A stretch of DNA of 32,815 bases from contig JAPFFF010000186.1 of the NCBI GenBank assembly GCA_039105265.1, positions 1 to 32,815 on the forward strand, in the 5' to 3' direction. Positions 12,708-26,323 of this stretch are shown here, piece by piece; positions within the stretch are counted from its first letter, which is position 1; each line of letters starts with the position of its first letter. The notes under the pieces were generated by a model. It was given only the letters and a program-made list of their open reading frames with translations. It did not search any database and was not told the DNA's origin. The DNA comes from Tritrichomonas musculus. Its lineage: Eukaryota; Parabasalia; Tritrichomonadida; Tritrichomonadidae. The translations under genes were made by a program, and so were the position numbers.

Positions 12708-13493
12708 CAATAAAGATTAAATCGCAATATCAATTATTCTTATTCAAACGTTTCTCACAAGTGAACAGAGTTAAATAAAACATAAATCTCAAACACTTTT
12801 GTAAGATAATTAAAAACGATTTCGAAATTAAGTAAAATCAGTAAAAATTAAAGCTTAATCTCAGTTATTCTTATTCAAACGTTTCTCACAAATGAACAGA
12901 GTTAAATAAAACACAAATCTCAAACACTTTTGTAAGATAATTAAAAACGATTTCGAAATTAAGTAAAATCAGTAAAAATTAAAGCTTAATCTCAGTTATT
13001 CTTATTCAAACGTTTCTCACAAGTGAACAGAGTTAAATAAAACACAAATCTCAAACACTTTTGTAAGATAATTGAAAACGATTTCGAAATTAAGTAAAAT
13101 CAGTAAAAATTAAAGCTTAATCTCAATTATTCTTATTCTAACATTTCTCACAAATGAACAGAGTTAAATAAAACACAAATCTCAAACACTTTTGTAAGAT
13201 AATTAAAAACGATTTCGAAATTAAGTAAAATCAATAAAGATTAAATCGCAATATCAATTATTCTTATTCAAACGTTTCTCACAAATGAACAGAGTTAAAT
13301 AAAACACAAATCTCAAACACTTTTGTAAGATAATTGAAAACGATTTCGAAATTAAGTAAAATCAATAAAGATTAAATCGCAATATCAATTATTCTTATTC
13401 AAACGTTTCTCACAAGTGAACAGAGTTAAATAAAACACAAATCTCAAACACTTTTGTAAGATAATTATAAACGATTTCGAAATTAAGTAAAAT

Positions 13494-14672
13494 CAGTAAA
13501 AATTAAAGCTTAATCTCAGTTATTCTTAATCTAACATTTCTCACAAATGAACAGAGTTAAATAAAACACAAATCTCAAACACTTTTGTAAGATAATTATA
13601 AACGATTTCGAAATTAAGTAAAATCAGTAAAAATTAAAGCTTAATCTCAGTTATTCTTATTCAAACGTTTCTCACAAATGAACAGAGTTAAATAAAACAC
13701 AAATCTCAAACACTTTTGTAAGATAATTAAAAACGATTTCGAAATTAAGTAAAATCAATAAAGATTAAATCGCAATATCAATTATTCTTATTCAAACGTT
13801 TCTCACAAGTGAACAGAGTTAAATAAAACACAAATCTCAAACACTTTTGTAAGATAATTATAAACGATTTCGAAATTAAGTAAAATCAGTAAAAATTAAA
13901 GCTTAATCTCAGTTATTCTTATTCAAACGTTTCTCACAAATGAACAGAGTTAAATAAAACACAAATCTCAAACACTTTTGTAAGATAATTAAAAACGATT
14001 TCGAAATTAAGTAAAATCAGTAAAAATTAAAGCTTAATCTCAGTTATTCTTATTCAAACGTTTCTCACAAATGAACAGAGTTAAATAAAACACAAATCTC
14101 AAACACTTTTGTAAGATAATTAAAAACGATTTCGAAATTAAGTAAAATCAATAAAGATTAAATCGCAATATCAATTATTCTTATTCAAACGTTTCTCACA
14201 AGTGAACAGAGTTAAATAAAACACAAATCTCAAACACTTTTGTAAGATAATTAAAAACGATTTCGAAATTAAGTAAAATCAGTAAAAATTAAAGCTTAAT
14301 CTCAGTTATTCTTAATCTAACATTTCTCACAAATGAACAGAGTTAAATAAAACACAAATCTCAAACACTTTTGTAAGATAATTATAAACGATTTCGAAAT
14401 TAAGTAAAATCAGTAAAAATTAAAGCGCAATATCAATTATTCTTATTCAAACGTTTCTCACAAGTGAACAGAGTTAAATAAAACACAAATCTCAAACACT
14501 TTTGTAAGATAATTAAAAACGATTTCGAAATTAAGTAAAATCAGTAAAAATTAAAGCTTAATCTCAGTTATTCTTAATCTAACATTTCTCACAAATGAAC
14601 AGAGTTAAATAAAACACAAATCTCAAACACTTTTGTAAGATAATTAAAAACGATTTCGAAATTAAGTAAAAT
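13494..14672. repeat. Third copy of the 3' part of block B (monomers 104-112)
   Basis: These nine monomers match monomers 79-87 (10219-11397), with one difference at unit position 26 of the first monomer. The order is S-O, S-P, T-P, S-P, S-P, T-P, S-O, C-P, S-O. Monomer 113, next to it, is a T-P unit with T76 and T106 instead of the C-P unit that follows monomer 87. Confidence 0.9.
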
Positions 14673-14934
14673 CAATAAAGATTAAATCGCAATATCAATT
14701 ATTCTTATTCAAACGTTTCTCACAAGTGAACAGAGTTAAATAAAACATAAATCTCAAACACTTTTGTAAGATAATTATAAACGATTTCGAAATTAAGTAA
14801 AATCAGTAAAAATTAAAGCTTAATCTCAGTTATTCTTATTCAAACGTTTCTCACAAATGAACAGAGTTAAATAAAACACAAATCTCAAACACTTTTGTAA
14901 GATAATTATAAACGATTTCGAAATTAAGTAAAAT

Positions 14935-15458
14935 CAGTAAAAATTAAAGCTTAATCTCAGTTATTCTTAATCTAACATTTCTCACAAATGAACAGAGTTA
15001 AATAAAACACAAATCTCAAACACTTTTATAAGATAATTAAAAACGATTTCGAAATTAAGTAAAATCAGTAAAAATTAAAGCTTAATCTCAGTTATTCTTA
15101 ATCTAACATTTCTCACAAATGAACAGAGTTAAATAAAACACAAATCTCAAACACTTTTGTAAGATAATTAAAAACGATTTCGAAATTAAGTAAAATCAGT
15201 AAAAATTAAAGCGCAATATCAATTATTCTTATTCAAACGTTTCTCACAAATGAACAGAGTTAAATAAAACACAAATCTCAAACACTTTTGTAAGATAATT
15301 AAAAACGATTTCGAAATTAAGTAAAATCAGTAAAAATTAAAGCTTAATCTCAGTTATTCTTAATCTAACATTTCTCACAAATGAACAGAGTTAAATAAAA
15401 CACAAATCTCAAACACTTTTGTAAGATAATTAAAAACGATTTCGAAATTAAGTAAAAT
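14935..15458. repeat. Short-period motif of domain 2, copy 1 of 3 (monomers 115-118)
   Basis: The four-monomer series S-O with A94, S-O, C-P and S-O is repeated identically at 15852-16375 (monomers 122-125, lag 7) and 17031-17554 (monomers 131-134, lag 9). The short, unequal lags contrast with the lags of 24-32 monomers in domain 1. Confidence 0.85.
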
Positions 15459-16768
15459 CAGTAAAAATTAAAGCGCAATATCAATTATTCTTATTCAAAC
15501 GTTTCTCACAAATGAACAGAGTTAAATAAAACACAAATCTCAAACACTTTTGTAAGATAATTAAAAACGATTTCGAAATTAAGTAAAATCAATAAAGATT
15601 AAATCGCAATATCAATTATTCTTATTCAAACGTTTCTCACAAGTGAACAGAGTTAAATAAAACACAAATCTCAAACACTTTTGTAAGATAATTAAAAACG
15701 ATTTCGAAATTAAGTAAAATCAGTAAAAATTAAAGCTTAATCTCAGTTATTCTTAATCTAACATTTCTCACAAATGAACAGAGTTAAATAAAACACAAAT
15801 CTCAAACACTTTTGTAAGATAATTAAAAACGATTTCGAAATTAAGTAAAATCAGTAAAAATTAAAGCTTAATCTCAGTTATTCTTAATCTAACATTTCTC
15901 ACAAATGAACAGAGTTAAATAAAACACAAATCTCAAACACTTTTATAAGATAATTAAAAACGATTTCGAAATTAAGTAAAATCAGTAAAAATTAAAGCTT
16001 AATCTCAGTTATTCTTAATCTAACATTTCTCACAAATGAACAGAGTTAAATAAAACACAAATCTCAAACACTTTTGTAAGATAATTAAAAACGATTTCGA
16101 AATTAAGTAAAATCAGTAAAAATTAAAGCGCAATATCAATTATTCTTATTCAAACGTTTCTCACAAATGAACAGAGTTAAATAAAACACAAATCTCAAAC
16201 ACTTTTGTAAGATAATTAAAAACGATTTCGAAATTAAGTAAAATCAGTAAAAATTAAAGCTTAATCTCAGTTATTCTTAATCTAACATTTCTCACAAATG
16301 AACAGAGTTAAATAAAACACAAATCTCAAACACTTTTGTAAGATAATTAAAAACGATTTCGAAATTAAGTAAAATCAGTAAAAATTAAAGCTTAATCTCA
16401 GTTATTCTTATTCAAACGTTTCTCACAAATGAACAGAGTTAAATAAAACACAAATCTCAAACACTTTTGTAAGATAATTGAAAACGATTTCGAAATTAAG
16501 TAAAATCAGTAAAAATTAAAGCTTAATCTCAGTTATTCTTATTCAAACGTTTCTCACAAATGAACAGAGTTAAATAAAACACAAATCTCAAACACTTTTG
16601 TAAGATAATTAAAAACGATTTCGAAATTAAGTAAAATCAGTAAAAATTAAAGCTTAATCTCAGTTATTCTTAATCTAACATTTCTCACAAATGAACAGAG
16701 TTAAATAAAACACAAATCTCAAACACTTTTGTAAGATAATTAAAAACGATTTCGAAATTAAGTAAAAT

Positions 16769-16899
16769 CAGTAAAAATTAAAGCTTAATCTCAGTTATTC
16801 TTAATCAAACGTTTCTCACAAATGAACAGAGTTAAATAAAACACAAATCTCAAACACTTTTGTAAGATAATTAAAAACGATTTCGAAATTAAGTAAAAT
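16769..16899. repeat. Unique hybrid monomer 129 (O-left/P-right box, type H)
   Basis: At 16804-16811 this unit reads atcaaacg. It has the O base at unit position 36 (A) but P bases at 39 (A) and 43 (G). It is the only such unit I find among 251. It is the reciprocal of the 13 Q monomers, which read ttctaaca, with P at 36 and O at 39 and 43. The unit is otherwise an ordinary S-type monomer with A54, C76 and A106. A crossover or conversion edge between unit positions 36 and 39 explains both products. Confidence 0.9.
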
Positions 16900-19800
16900 C
16901 AGTAAAAATTAAAGCTTAATCTCAGTTATTCTTAATCTAACATTTCTCACAAATGAACAGAGTTAAATAAAACACAAATCTCAAACACTTTTATAAGATA
17001 ATTAAAAACGATTTCGAAATTAAGTAAAATCAGTAAAAATTAAAGCTTAATCTCAGTTATTCTTAATCTAACATTTCTCACAAATGAACAGAGTTAAATA
17101 AAACACAAATCTCAAACACTTTTATAAGATAATTAAAAACGATTTCGAAATTAAGTAAAATCAGTAAAAATTAAAGCTTAATCTCAGTTATTCTTAATCT
17201 AACATTTCTCACAAATGAACAGAGTTAAATAAAACACAAATCTCAAACACTTTTGTAAGATAATTAAAAACGATTTCGAAATTAAGTAAAATCAGTAAAA
17301 ATTAAAGCGCAATATCAATTATTCTTATTCAAACGTTTCTCACAAATGAACAGAGTTAAATAAAACACAAATCTCAAACACTTTTGTAAGATAATTAAAA
17401 ACGATTTCGAAATTAAGTAAAATCAGTAAAAATTAAAGCTTAATCTCAGTTATTCTTAATCTAACATTTCTCACAAATGAACAGAGTTAAATAAAACACA
17501 AATCTCAAACACTTTTGTAAGATAATTAAAAACGATTTCGAAATTAAGTAAAATCAATAAAGATTAAATCGCAATATCAATTATTCTTATTCAAACGTTT
17601 CTCACAAGTGAACAGAGTTAAATAAAACATAAATCTCAAACACTTTTGTAAGATAATTATAAACGATTTCGAAATTAAGTAAAATCAGTAAAAATTAAAG
17701 CTTAATCTCAGTTATTCTTATTCAAACGTTTCTCACAAATGAACAGAGTTAAATAAAACACAAATCTCAAACACTTTTGTAAGATAATTAAAAACGATTT
17801 CGAAATTAAGTAAAATCAGTAAAAATTAAAGCTTAATCTCAGTTATTCTTAATCTAACATTTCTCACAAATGAACAGAGTTAAATAAAACACAAATCTCA
17901 AACACTTTTGTAAGATAATTAAAAACGATTTCGAAATTAAGTAAAATCAATAAAGATTAAATCGCAATATCAATTATTCTTATTCAAACGTTTCTCACAA
18001 GTGAACAGAGTTAAATAAAACACAAATCTCAAACACTTTTGTAAGATAATTAAAAACGATTTCGAAATTAAGTAAAATCAATAAAGATTAAATCGCAATA
18101 TCAATTATTCTTATTCAAACGTTTCTCACAAATGAACAGAGTTAAATAAAACACAAATCTCAAACACTTTTGTAAGATAATTAAAAACGATTTCGAAATT
18201 AAGTAAAATCAGTAAAAATTAAAGCTTAATCTCAGTTATTCTTATTCAAACGTTTCTCACAAATGAACAGAGTTAAATAAAACACAAATCTCAAACACTT
18301 TTGTAAGATAATTAAAAACGATTTCGAAATTAAGTAAAATCAATAAAGATTAAATCGCAATATCAATTATTCTTATTCAAACGTTTCTCACAAGTGAACA
18401 GAGTTAAATAAAACACAAATCTCAAACACTTTTGTAAGATAATTAAAAACGATTTCGAAATTAAGTAAAATCAATAAAGATTAAATCGCAATATCAATTA
18501 TTCTTATTCAAACGTTTCTCACAAGTGAACAGAGTTAAATAAAACACAAATCTCAAACACTTTTGTAAGATAATTAAAAACGATTTCGAAATTAAGTAAA
18601 ATCAGTAAAAATTAAAGCTTAATCTCAGTTATTCTTAATCTAACATTTCTCACAAATGAACAGAGTTAAATAAAACACAAATCTCAAACACTTTTGTAAG
18701 ATAATTATAAACGATTTCGAAATTAAGTAAAATCAGTAAAAATTAAAGCTTAATCTCAGTTATTCTTATTCAAACGTTTCTCACAAGTGAACAGAGTTAA
18801 ATAAAACACAAATCTCAAACACTTTTGTAAGATAATTAAAAACGATTTCGAAATTAAGTAAAATCAGTAAAAATTAAAGCTTAATCTCAGTTATTCTTAT
18901 TCTAACATTTCTCACAAATGAACAGAGTTAAATAAAACACAAATCTCAAACACTTTTGTAAGATAATTAAAAACGATTTCGAAATTAAGTAAAATCAGTA
19001 AAAATTAAAGCTTAATCTCAGTTATTCTTAATCTAACATTTCTCACAAATGAACAGAGTTAAATAAAACACAAATCTCAAACACTTTTATAAGATAATTA
19101 AAAACGATTTCGAAATTAAGTAAAATCAGTAAAAATTAAAGCTTAATCTCAGTTATTCTTAATCTAACATTTCTCACAAATGAACAGAGTTAAATAAAAC
19201 ACAAATCTCAAACACTTTTATAAGATAATTAAAAACGATTTCGAAATTAAGTAAAATCAGTAAAAATTAAAGCTTAATCTCAGTTATTCTTATTCAAACG
19301 TTTCTCACAAATGAACAGAGTTAAATAAAACACAAATCTCAAACACTTTTGTAAGATAATTAAAAACGATTTCGAAATTAAGTAAAATCAGTAAAAATTA
19401 AAGCTTAATCTCAGTTATTCTTATTCTAACATTTCTCACAAATGAACAGAGTTAAATAAAACACAAATCTCAAACACTTTTGTAAGATAATTAAAAACGA
19501 TTTCGAAATTAAGTAAAATCAGTAAAAATTAAAGCTTAATCTCAGTTATTCTTAATCTAACATTTCTCACAAATGAACAGAGTTAAATAAAACACAAATC
19601 TCAAACACTTTTGTAAGATAATTAAAAACGATTTCGAAATTAAGTAAAATCAGTAAAAATTAAAGCGCAATATCAATTATTCTTATTCAAACGTTTCTCA
19701 CAAATGAACAGAGTTAAATAAAACACAAATCTCAAACACTTTTGTAAGATAATTAAAAACGATTTCGAAATTAAGTAAAATCAGTAAAAATTAAAGCGCA

Positions 19801-20436
19801 ATATCAATTATTCTTATTCAAACGTTTCTCACAAATGAACAGAGTTAAATAAAACACAAATCTCAAACACTTTTGTAAGATAATTAAAAACGATTTCGAA
19901 ATTAAGTAAAATCAGTAAAAATTAAAGCTTAATCTCAGTTATTCTTAATCTAACATTTCTCACAAATGAACAGAGTTAAATAAAACACAAATCTCAAACA
20001 CTTTTGTAAGATAATTAAAAACGATTTCGAAATTAAGTAAAATCAATAAAGATTAAATCGCAATATCAATTATTCTTATTCAAACGTTTCTCACAAGTGA
20101 ACAGAGTTAAATAAAACACAAATCTCAAACACTTTTGTAAGATAATTATAAACGATTTCGAAATTAAGTAAAATCAGTAAAAATTAAAGCTTAATCTCAG
20201 TTATTCTTATTCAAACGTTTCTCACAAATGAACAGAGTTAAATAAAACATAAATCTCAAACACTTTTGTAAGATAATTAAAAACGATTTCGAAATTAATT
20301 AAAATCAATAAAAATTAAAGCTTAATCTCAGTTATTCTTATTCAAACGTTTCTCACAAATGAACAGAGTTAAATAAAACACAAATCTCAAACACTTTTAT
20401 AAGATAATTGAAAACGATTTCGAAATTAAGTAAAAT

Positions 20437-21222
20437 CAATAAAAATTAAAGCTTAATCTCAGTTATTCTTATTCAAACGTTTCTCACAAATGAACAGAGT
20501 TAAATAAAACACAAATCTCAAACACTTTTGTAAGATAATTATAAACGATTTCGAAATTAAGTAAAATCAATAAAAATTAAAGCTTAATCTCAGTTATTCT
20601 TATTCAAACGTTTCTCACAAATGAACAGAGTTAAATAAAACACAAATCTCAAACACTTTTGTAAGATAATTGAAAACGATTTCGAAATTAATTAAAATCA
20701 ATAAAAATTAAAGCTTAATCTCAGTTATTCTTATTCAAACGTTTCTCACAAATGAACAGAGTTAAATAAAACACAAATCTCAAACACTTTTGTAAGATAA
20801 TTAAAAACGATTTCGAAATTAAGTAAAATCAGTAAAAATTAAAGCTTAATCTCAGTTATTCTTATTCAAACGTTTCTCACAAGTGAACAGAGTTAAATAA
20901 AACATAAATCTCAAACACTTTTGTAAGATAATTAAAAACGATTTCGAAATTAAGTAAAATCAATAAAGATTAAATCGCAATATCAATTATTCTTATTCAA
21001 ACGTTTCTCACAAGTGAACAGAGTTAAATAAAACATAAATCTCAAACACTTTTGTAAGATAATTATAAACGATTTCGAAATTAAGTAAAATCAGTAAAAA
21101 TTAAAGCTTAATCTCAGTTATTCTTATTCAAACGTTTCTCACAAATGAACAGAGTTAAATAAAACACAAATCTCAAACACTTTTGTAAGATAATTGAAAA
21201 AGATTTCGAAATTAATTAAAAT
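20437..21222. repeat. HOR block D, copy 1 (monomers 157-162)
   Basis: These six monomers are identical by every variant position to monomers 234-239 (30511-31296), a lag of 77 monomers or 10,074 bp. The order is T106; G105+T125; plain; G54+T76; T-box with T76 and T106; G105+A110+T125. The units on either side (156/233 and 163/240) differ at two positions each. This is the longest-range exact correspondence I see in the window. Confidence 0.92.
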
Positions 21223-22006
21223 CAGTAAAATTAAAGCTTAATCTCAGTTATTCTTATTCAAACGTTTCTCACAAATGAACAGAGTTAAATAAAACACAAA
21301 TCTCAAACACTTTTGTAAGATAATTAAAAACGATTTCGAAATTAAGTAAAATCAGTAAAAATTAAAGCTTAATCTCAGTTATTCTTAATCTAACATTTCT
21401 CACAAATGAACAGAGTTAAATAAAACACAAATCTCAAACACTTTTGTAAGATAATTAAAAACGATTTCGAAATTAAGTAAAATCAGTAAAAATTAAAGCT
21501 TAATCTCAGTTATTCTTATTCAAACGTTTCTCACAAGTGAACAGAGTTAAATAAAACACAAATCTCAAACACTTTTGTAAGATAATTAAAAACGATTTCG
21601 AAATTAAGTAAAATCAGTAAAAATTAAAGCTTAATCTCAGTTATTCTTATTCAAACGTTTCTCACAAATGAACAGAGTTAAATAAAACACAAATCTCAAA
21701 CACTTTTGTAAGATAATTGAAAAAGATTTCGAAATTAAGTAAAATCAGTAAAATTAAAGCTTAATCTCAGTTATTCTTATTCAAACGTTTCTCACAAGTG
21801 AACAGAGTTAAATAAAACACAAATCTCAAACACTTTTGTAAGATAATTAAAAACGATTTCGAAATTAAGTAAAATCAGTAAAAATTAAAGCTTAATCTCA
21901 GTTATTCTTAATCTAACATTTCTCACAAATGAACAGAGTTAAATAAAACACAAATCTCAAACACTTTTGTAAGATAATTGAAAACGATTTCGAAATTAAT
22001 TAAAAT

Positions 22007-23707
22007 CAATAAAAATTAAAGCTTAATCTCAGTTATTCTTATTCAAACGTTTCTCACAAATGAACAGAGTTAAATAAAACACAAATCTCAAACACTTTTG
22101 TAAGATAATTAAAAACGATTTCGAAATTAAGTAAAATCAGTAAAAATTAAAGCTTAATCTCAGTTATTCTTAATCTAACATTTCTCACAAATGAACAGAG
22201 TTAAATAAAACACAAATCTCAAACACTTTTGTAAGATAATTAAAAACGATTTCGAAATTAAGTAAAATCAATAAAGATTAAATCGCAATATCAATTATTC
22301 TTATTCAAACGTTTCTCACAAGTGAACAGAGTTAAATAAAACATAAATCTCAAACACTTTTGTAAGATAATTATAAACGATTTCGAAATTAAGTAAAATC
22401 AGTAAAAATTAAAGCTTAATCTCAGTTATTCTTATTCAAACGTTTCTCACAAATGAACAGAGTTAAATAAAACACAAATCTCAAACACTTTTGTAAGATA
22501 ATTGAAAACGATTTCGAAATTAAGTAAAATCAGTAAAATTAAAGCTTAATCTCAATTATTCTTATTCTAACATTTCTCACAAATGAACAGAGTTAAATAA
22601 AACACAAATCTCAAACACTTTTGTAAGATAATTAAAAACGATTTCGAAATTAAGTAAAATCAATAAAAATTAAAGCTTAATCTCAGTTATTCTTATTCAA
22701 ACGTTTCTCACAAATGAACAGAGTTAAATAAAACACAAATCTCAAACACTTTTGTAAGATAATTGAAAAAGATTTCGAAATTAAGTAAAATCAGTAAAAA
22801 TTAAAGCTTAATCTCAGTTATTCTTAATCTAACATTTCTCACAAATGAACAGAGTTAAATAAAACACAAATCTCAAACACTTTTGTAAGATAATTAAAAA
22901 CGATTTCGAAATTAAGTAAAATCAATAAAGATTAAATCGCAATATCAATTATTCTTATTCAAACGTTTCTCACAAATGAACAGAGTTAAATAAAACACAA
23001 ATCTCAAACACTTTTGTAAGATAATTAAAAACGATTTCGAAATTAAGTAAAATCAGTAAAATTAAAGCTTAATCTCAGTTATTCTTATTCAAACGTTTCT
23101 CACAAGTGAACAGAGTTAAATAAAACACAAATCTCAAACACTTTTGTAAGATAATTAAAAACGATTTCGAAATTAAGTAAAATCAATAAAGATTAAAGCT
23201 TAATCTCAGTTATTCTTATTCAAACGTTTCTCACAAATGAACAGAGTTAAATAAAACACAAATCTCAAACACTTTTGTAAGATAATTAAAAACGATTTCG
23301 AAATTAAGTAAAATCAGTAAAAATTAAAGCTTAATCTCAGTTATTCTTATTCAAACGTTTCTCACAAGTGAACAGAGTTAAATAAAACATAAATCTCAAA
23401 CACTTTTGTAAGATAATTAAAAACGATTTCGAAATTAAGTAAAATCAATAAAGATTAAATCGCAATATCAATTATTCTTATTCAAACGTTTCTCACAAGT
23501 GAACAGAGTTAAATAAAACATAAATCTCAAACACTTTTGTAAGATAATTAAAAACGATTTCGAAATTAAGTAAAATCAGTAAAAATTAAAGCTTAATCTC
23601 AGTTATTCTTAATCTAACATTTCTCACAAATGAACAGAGTTAAATAAAACACAAATCTCAAACACTTTTGTAAGATAATTAAAAACGATTTCGAAATTAA
23701 TTAAAAT
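22007..23707. repeat. HOR block C, copy 1 (monomers 169-181)
   Basis: These thirteen monomers (1,701 bases, including two 130-bp units) match monomers 189-201 (24623-26323) at a lag of 20 monomers or 2,616 bp. I find one difference, at unit position 26 of monomer 175 versus 195. Order markers are a 130-bp Q monomer (22531) followed by A3 with G105+A110 (22661), and the A3+G8 unit with an S box at 23184. The flanking monomers diverge: 168/188 differ at unit positions 22 and 26, and 182/202 differ at 106 and 125. Confidence 0.94.
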
Positions 23708-24622
23708 CAGTAAAATTAAAGCTTAATCTCAGTTATTCTTATTCAAACGTTTCTCACAAATGAACAGAGTTAAATAAAACACAAATCTCAAACACTTTTG
23801 TAAGATAATTATAAACGATTTCGAAATTAATTAAAATCAGTAAAAATTAAAGCTTAATCTCAGTTATTCTTATTCAAACGTTTCTCACAAATGAACAGAG
23901 TTAAATAAAACACAAATCTCAAACACTTTTGTAAGATAATTGAAAACGATTTCGAAATTAAGTAAAATCAGTAAAATTAAAGCTTAATCTCAATTATTCT
24001 TATTCAAACGTTTCTCACAAATGAACAGAGTTAAATAAAACACAAATCTCAAACACTTTTGTAAGATAATTAAAAACGATTTCGAAATTAAGTAAAATCA
24101 ATAAAAATTAAAGCTTAATCTCAGTTATTCTTATTCAAACGTTTCTCACAAGTGAACAGAGTTAAATAAAACACAAATCTCAAACACTTTTGTAAGATAA
24201 TTAAAAACGATTTCGAAATTAAGTAAAATCAGTAAAAATTAAAGCTTAATCTCAGTTATTCTTAATCTAACATTTCTCACAAATGAACAGAGTTAAATAA
24301 AACACAAATCTCAAACACTTTTGTAAGATAATTAAAAACGATTTCGAAATTAAGTAAAATCAGTAAAAATTAAAGCTTAATCTCAGTTATTCTTATTCAA
24401 ACGTTTCTCACAAATGAACAGAGTTAAATAAAACACAAATCTCAAACACTTTTGTAAGATAATTATAAACGATTTCGAAATTAAGTAAAATCAGTAAAAA
24501 TTAAAGCTTAATATCAATTATTCTTAATCTAACATTTCTCACAAATGAACAGAGTTAAATAAAACACAAATCTCAAACACTTTTGTAAGATAATTGAAAA
24601 CGATTTCGAAATTAATTAAAAT

Positions 24623-26323
24623 CAATAAAAATTAAAGCTTAATCTCAGTTATTCTTATTCAAACGTTTCTCACAAATGAACAGAGTTAAATAAAACACAA
24701 ATCTCAAACACTTTTGTAAGATAATTAAAAACGATTTCGAAATTAAGTAAAATCAGTAAAAATTAAAGCTTAATCTCAGTTATTCTTAATCTAACATTTC
24801 TCACAAATGAACAGAGTTAAATAAAACACAAATCTCAAACACTTTTGTAAGATAATTAAAAACGATTTCGAAATTAAGTAAAATCAATAAAGATTAAATC
24901 GCAATATCAATTATTCTTATTCAAACGTTTCTCACAAGTGAACAGAGTTAAATAAAACATAAATCTCAAACACTTTTGTAAGATAATTATAAACGATTTC
25001 GAAATTAAGTAAAATCAGTAAAAATTAAAGCTTAATCTCAGTTATTCTTATTCAAACGTTTCTCACAAATGAACAGAGTTAAATAAAACACAAATCTCAA
25101 ACACTTTTGTAAGATAATTGAAAACGATTTCGAAATTAAGTAAAATCAGTAAAATTAAAGCTTAATCTCAATTATTCTTATTCTAACATTTCTCACAAAT
25201 GAACAGAGTTAAATAAAACACAAATCTCAAACACTTTTGTAAGATAATTAAAAACGATTTCGAAATTAAGTAAAATCAATAAAAATTAAAGCTTAATCTC
25301 AGTTATTCTTATTCAAACGTTTCTCACAAATGAACAGAGTTAAATAAAACACAAATCTCAAACACTTTTGTAAGATAATTGAAAAAGATTTCGAAATTAA
25401 GTAAAATCAGTAAAAATTAAAGCTTAATCTCAATTATTCTTAATCTAACATTTCTCACAAATGAACAGAGTTAAATAAAACACAAATCTCAAACACTTTT
25501 GTAAGATAATTAAAAACGATTTCGAAATTAAGTAAAATCAATAAAGATTAAATCGCAATATCAATTATTCTTATTCAAACGTTTCTCACAAATGAACAGA
25601 GTTAAATAAAACACAAATCTCAAACACTTTTGTAAGATAATTAAAAACGATTTCGAAATTAAGTAAAATCAGTAAAATTAAAGCTTAATCTCAGTTATTC
25701 TTATTCAAACGTTTCTCACAAGTGAACAGAGTTAAATAAAACACAAATCTCAAACACTTTTGTAAGATAATTAAAAACGATTTCGAAATTAAGTAAAATC
25801 AATAAAGATTAAAGCTTAATCTCAGTTATTCTTATTCAAACGTTTCTCACAAATGAACAGAGTTAAATAAAACACAAATCTCAAACACTTTTGTAAGATA
25901 ATTAAAAACGATTTCGAAATTAAGTAAAATCAGTAAAAATTAAAGCTTAATCTCAGTTATTCTTATTCAAACGTTTCTCACAAGTGAACAGAGTTAAATA
26001 AAACATAAATCTCAAACACTTTTGTAAGATAATTAAAAACGATTTCGAAATTAAGTAAAATCAATAAAGATTAAATCGCAATATCAATTATTCTTATTCA
26101 AACGTTTCTCACAAGTGAACAGAGTTAAATAAAACATAAATCTCAAACACTTTTGTAAGATAATTAAAAACGATTTCGAAATTAAGTAAAATCAGTAAAA
26201 ATTAAAGCTTAATCTCAGTTATTCTTAATCTAACATTTCTCACAAATGAACAGAGTTAAATAAAACACAAATCTCAAACACTTTTGTAAGATAATTAAAA
26301 ACGATTTCGAAATTAATTAAAAT
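24623..26323. repeat. HOR block C, copy 2 (monomers 189-201)
   Basis: This is the second copy of the block at 22007-23707. Monomer 188, immediately before it (24492-24622), has a chimeric box gcttaatatcaat joined to an O box. That is the only case in which C-like bases at 22 and 26 sit in a unit with an O box, so its 5' part looks like a conversion product. Confidence 0.93.

Larger units (their letters stand above)
1..14934. repeat. Satellite domain 1: monomers 1-114 with irregular 24-32-mer higher-order repeat
   Basis: All 114 monomers are exactly 131 bp. The domain mixes S-P, S-O, C-P and T-P monomers, is rich in T106 (attataaac), has no T125 and has no 130-bp unit. Blocks of several monomers recur in the same order at lags of 24, 25, 26, 27, 30 and 32 monomers, described separately below. 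Because the lag drifts from block to block, this is a higher-order repeat of about 4 kb that gains and loses whole monomers, not a fixed-length one. The right limit is set where the O-rich, A94-bearing monomers begin. It is a change in variant composition, not a break in the sequence. Confidence 0.75.
14935..20174. repeat. Satellite domain 2: O-rich, T106-poor segment (monomers 115-154)
   Basis: Within these 40 monomers the O box (atctaaca) is unusually frequent. A94 (ttttataag) occurs in six monomers: 115, 122, 130, 131, 146 and 147. T106, carried by about 73 monomers in the window, occurs here only in 135, 143 and the last, 154. Repetition is at short lags instead of about 30 monomers. All units are 131 bp. 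The domain begins and ends at monomer boundaries without any sequence break. I read it as a locally amplified subfamily; the exact edges are approximate by a few monomers. Confidence 0.7.
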
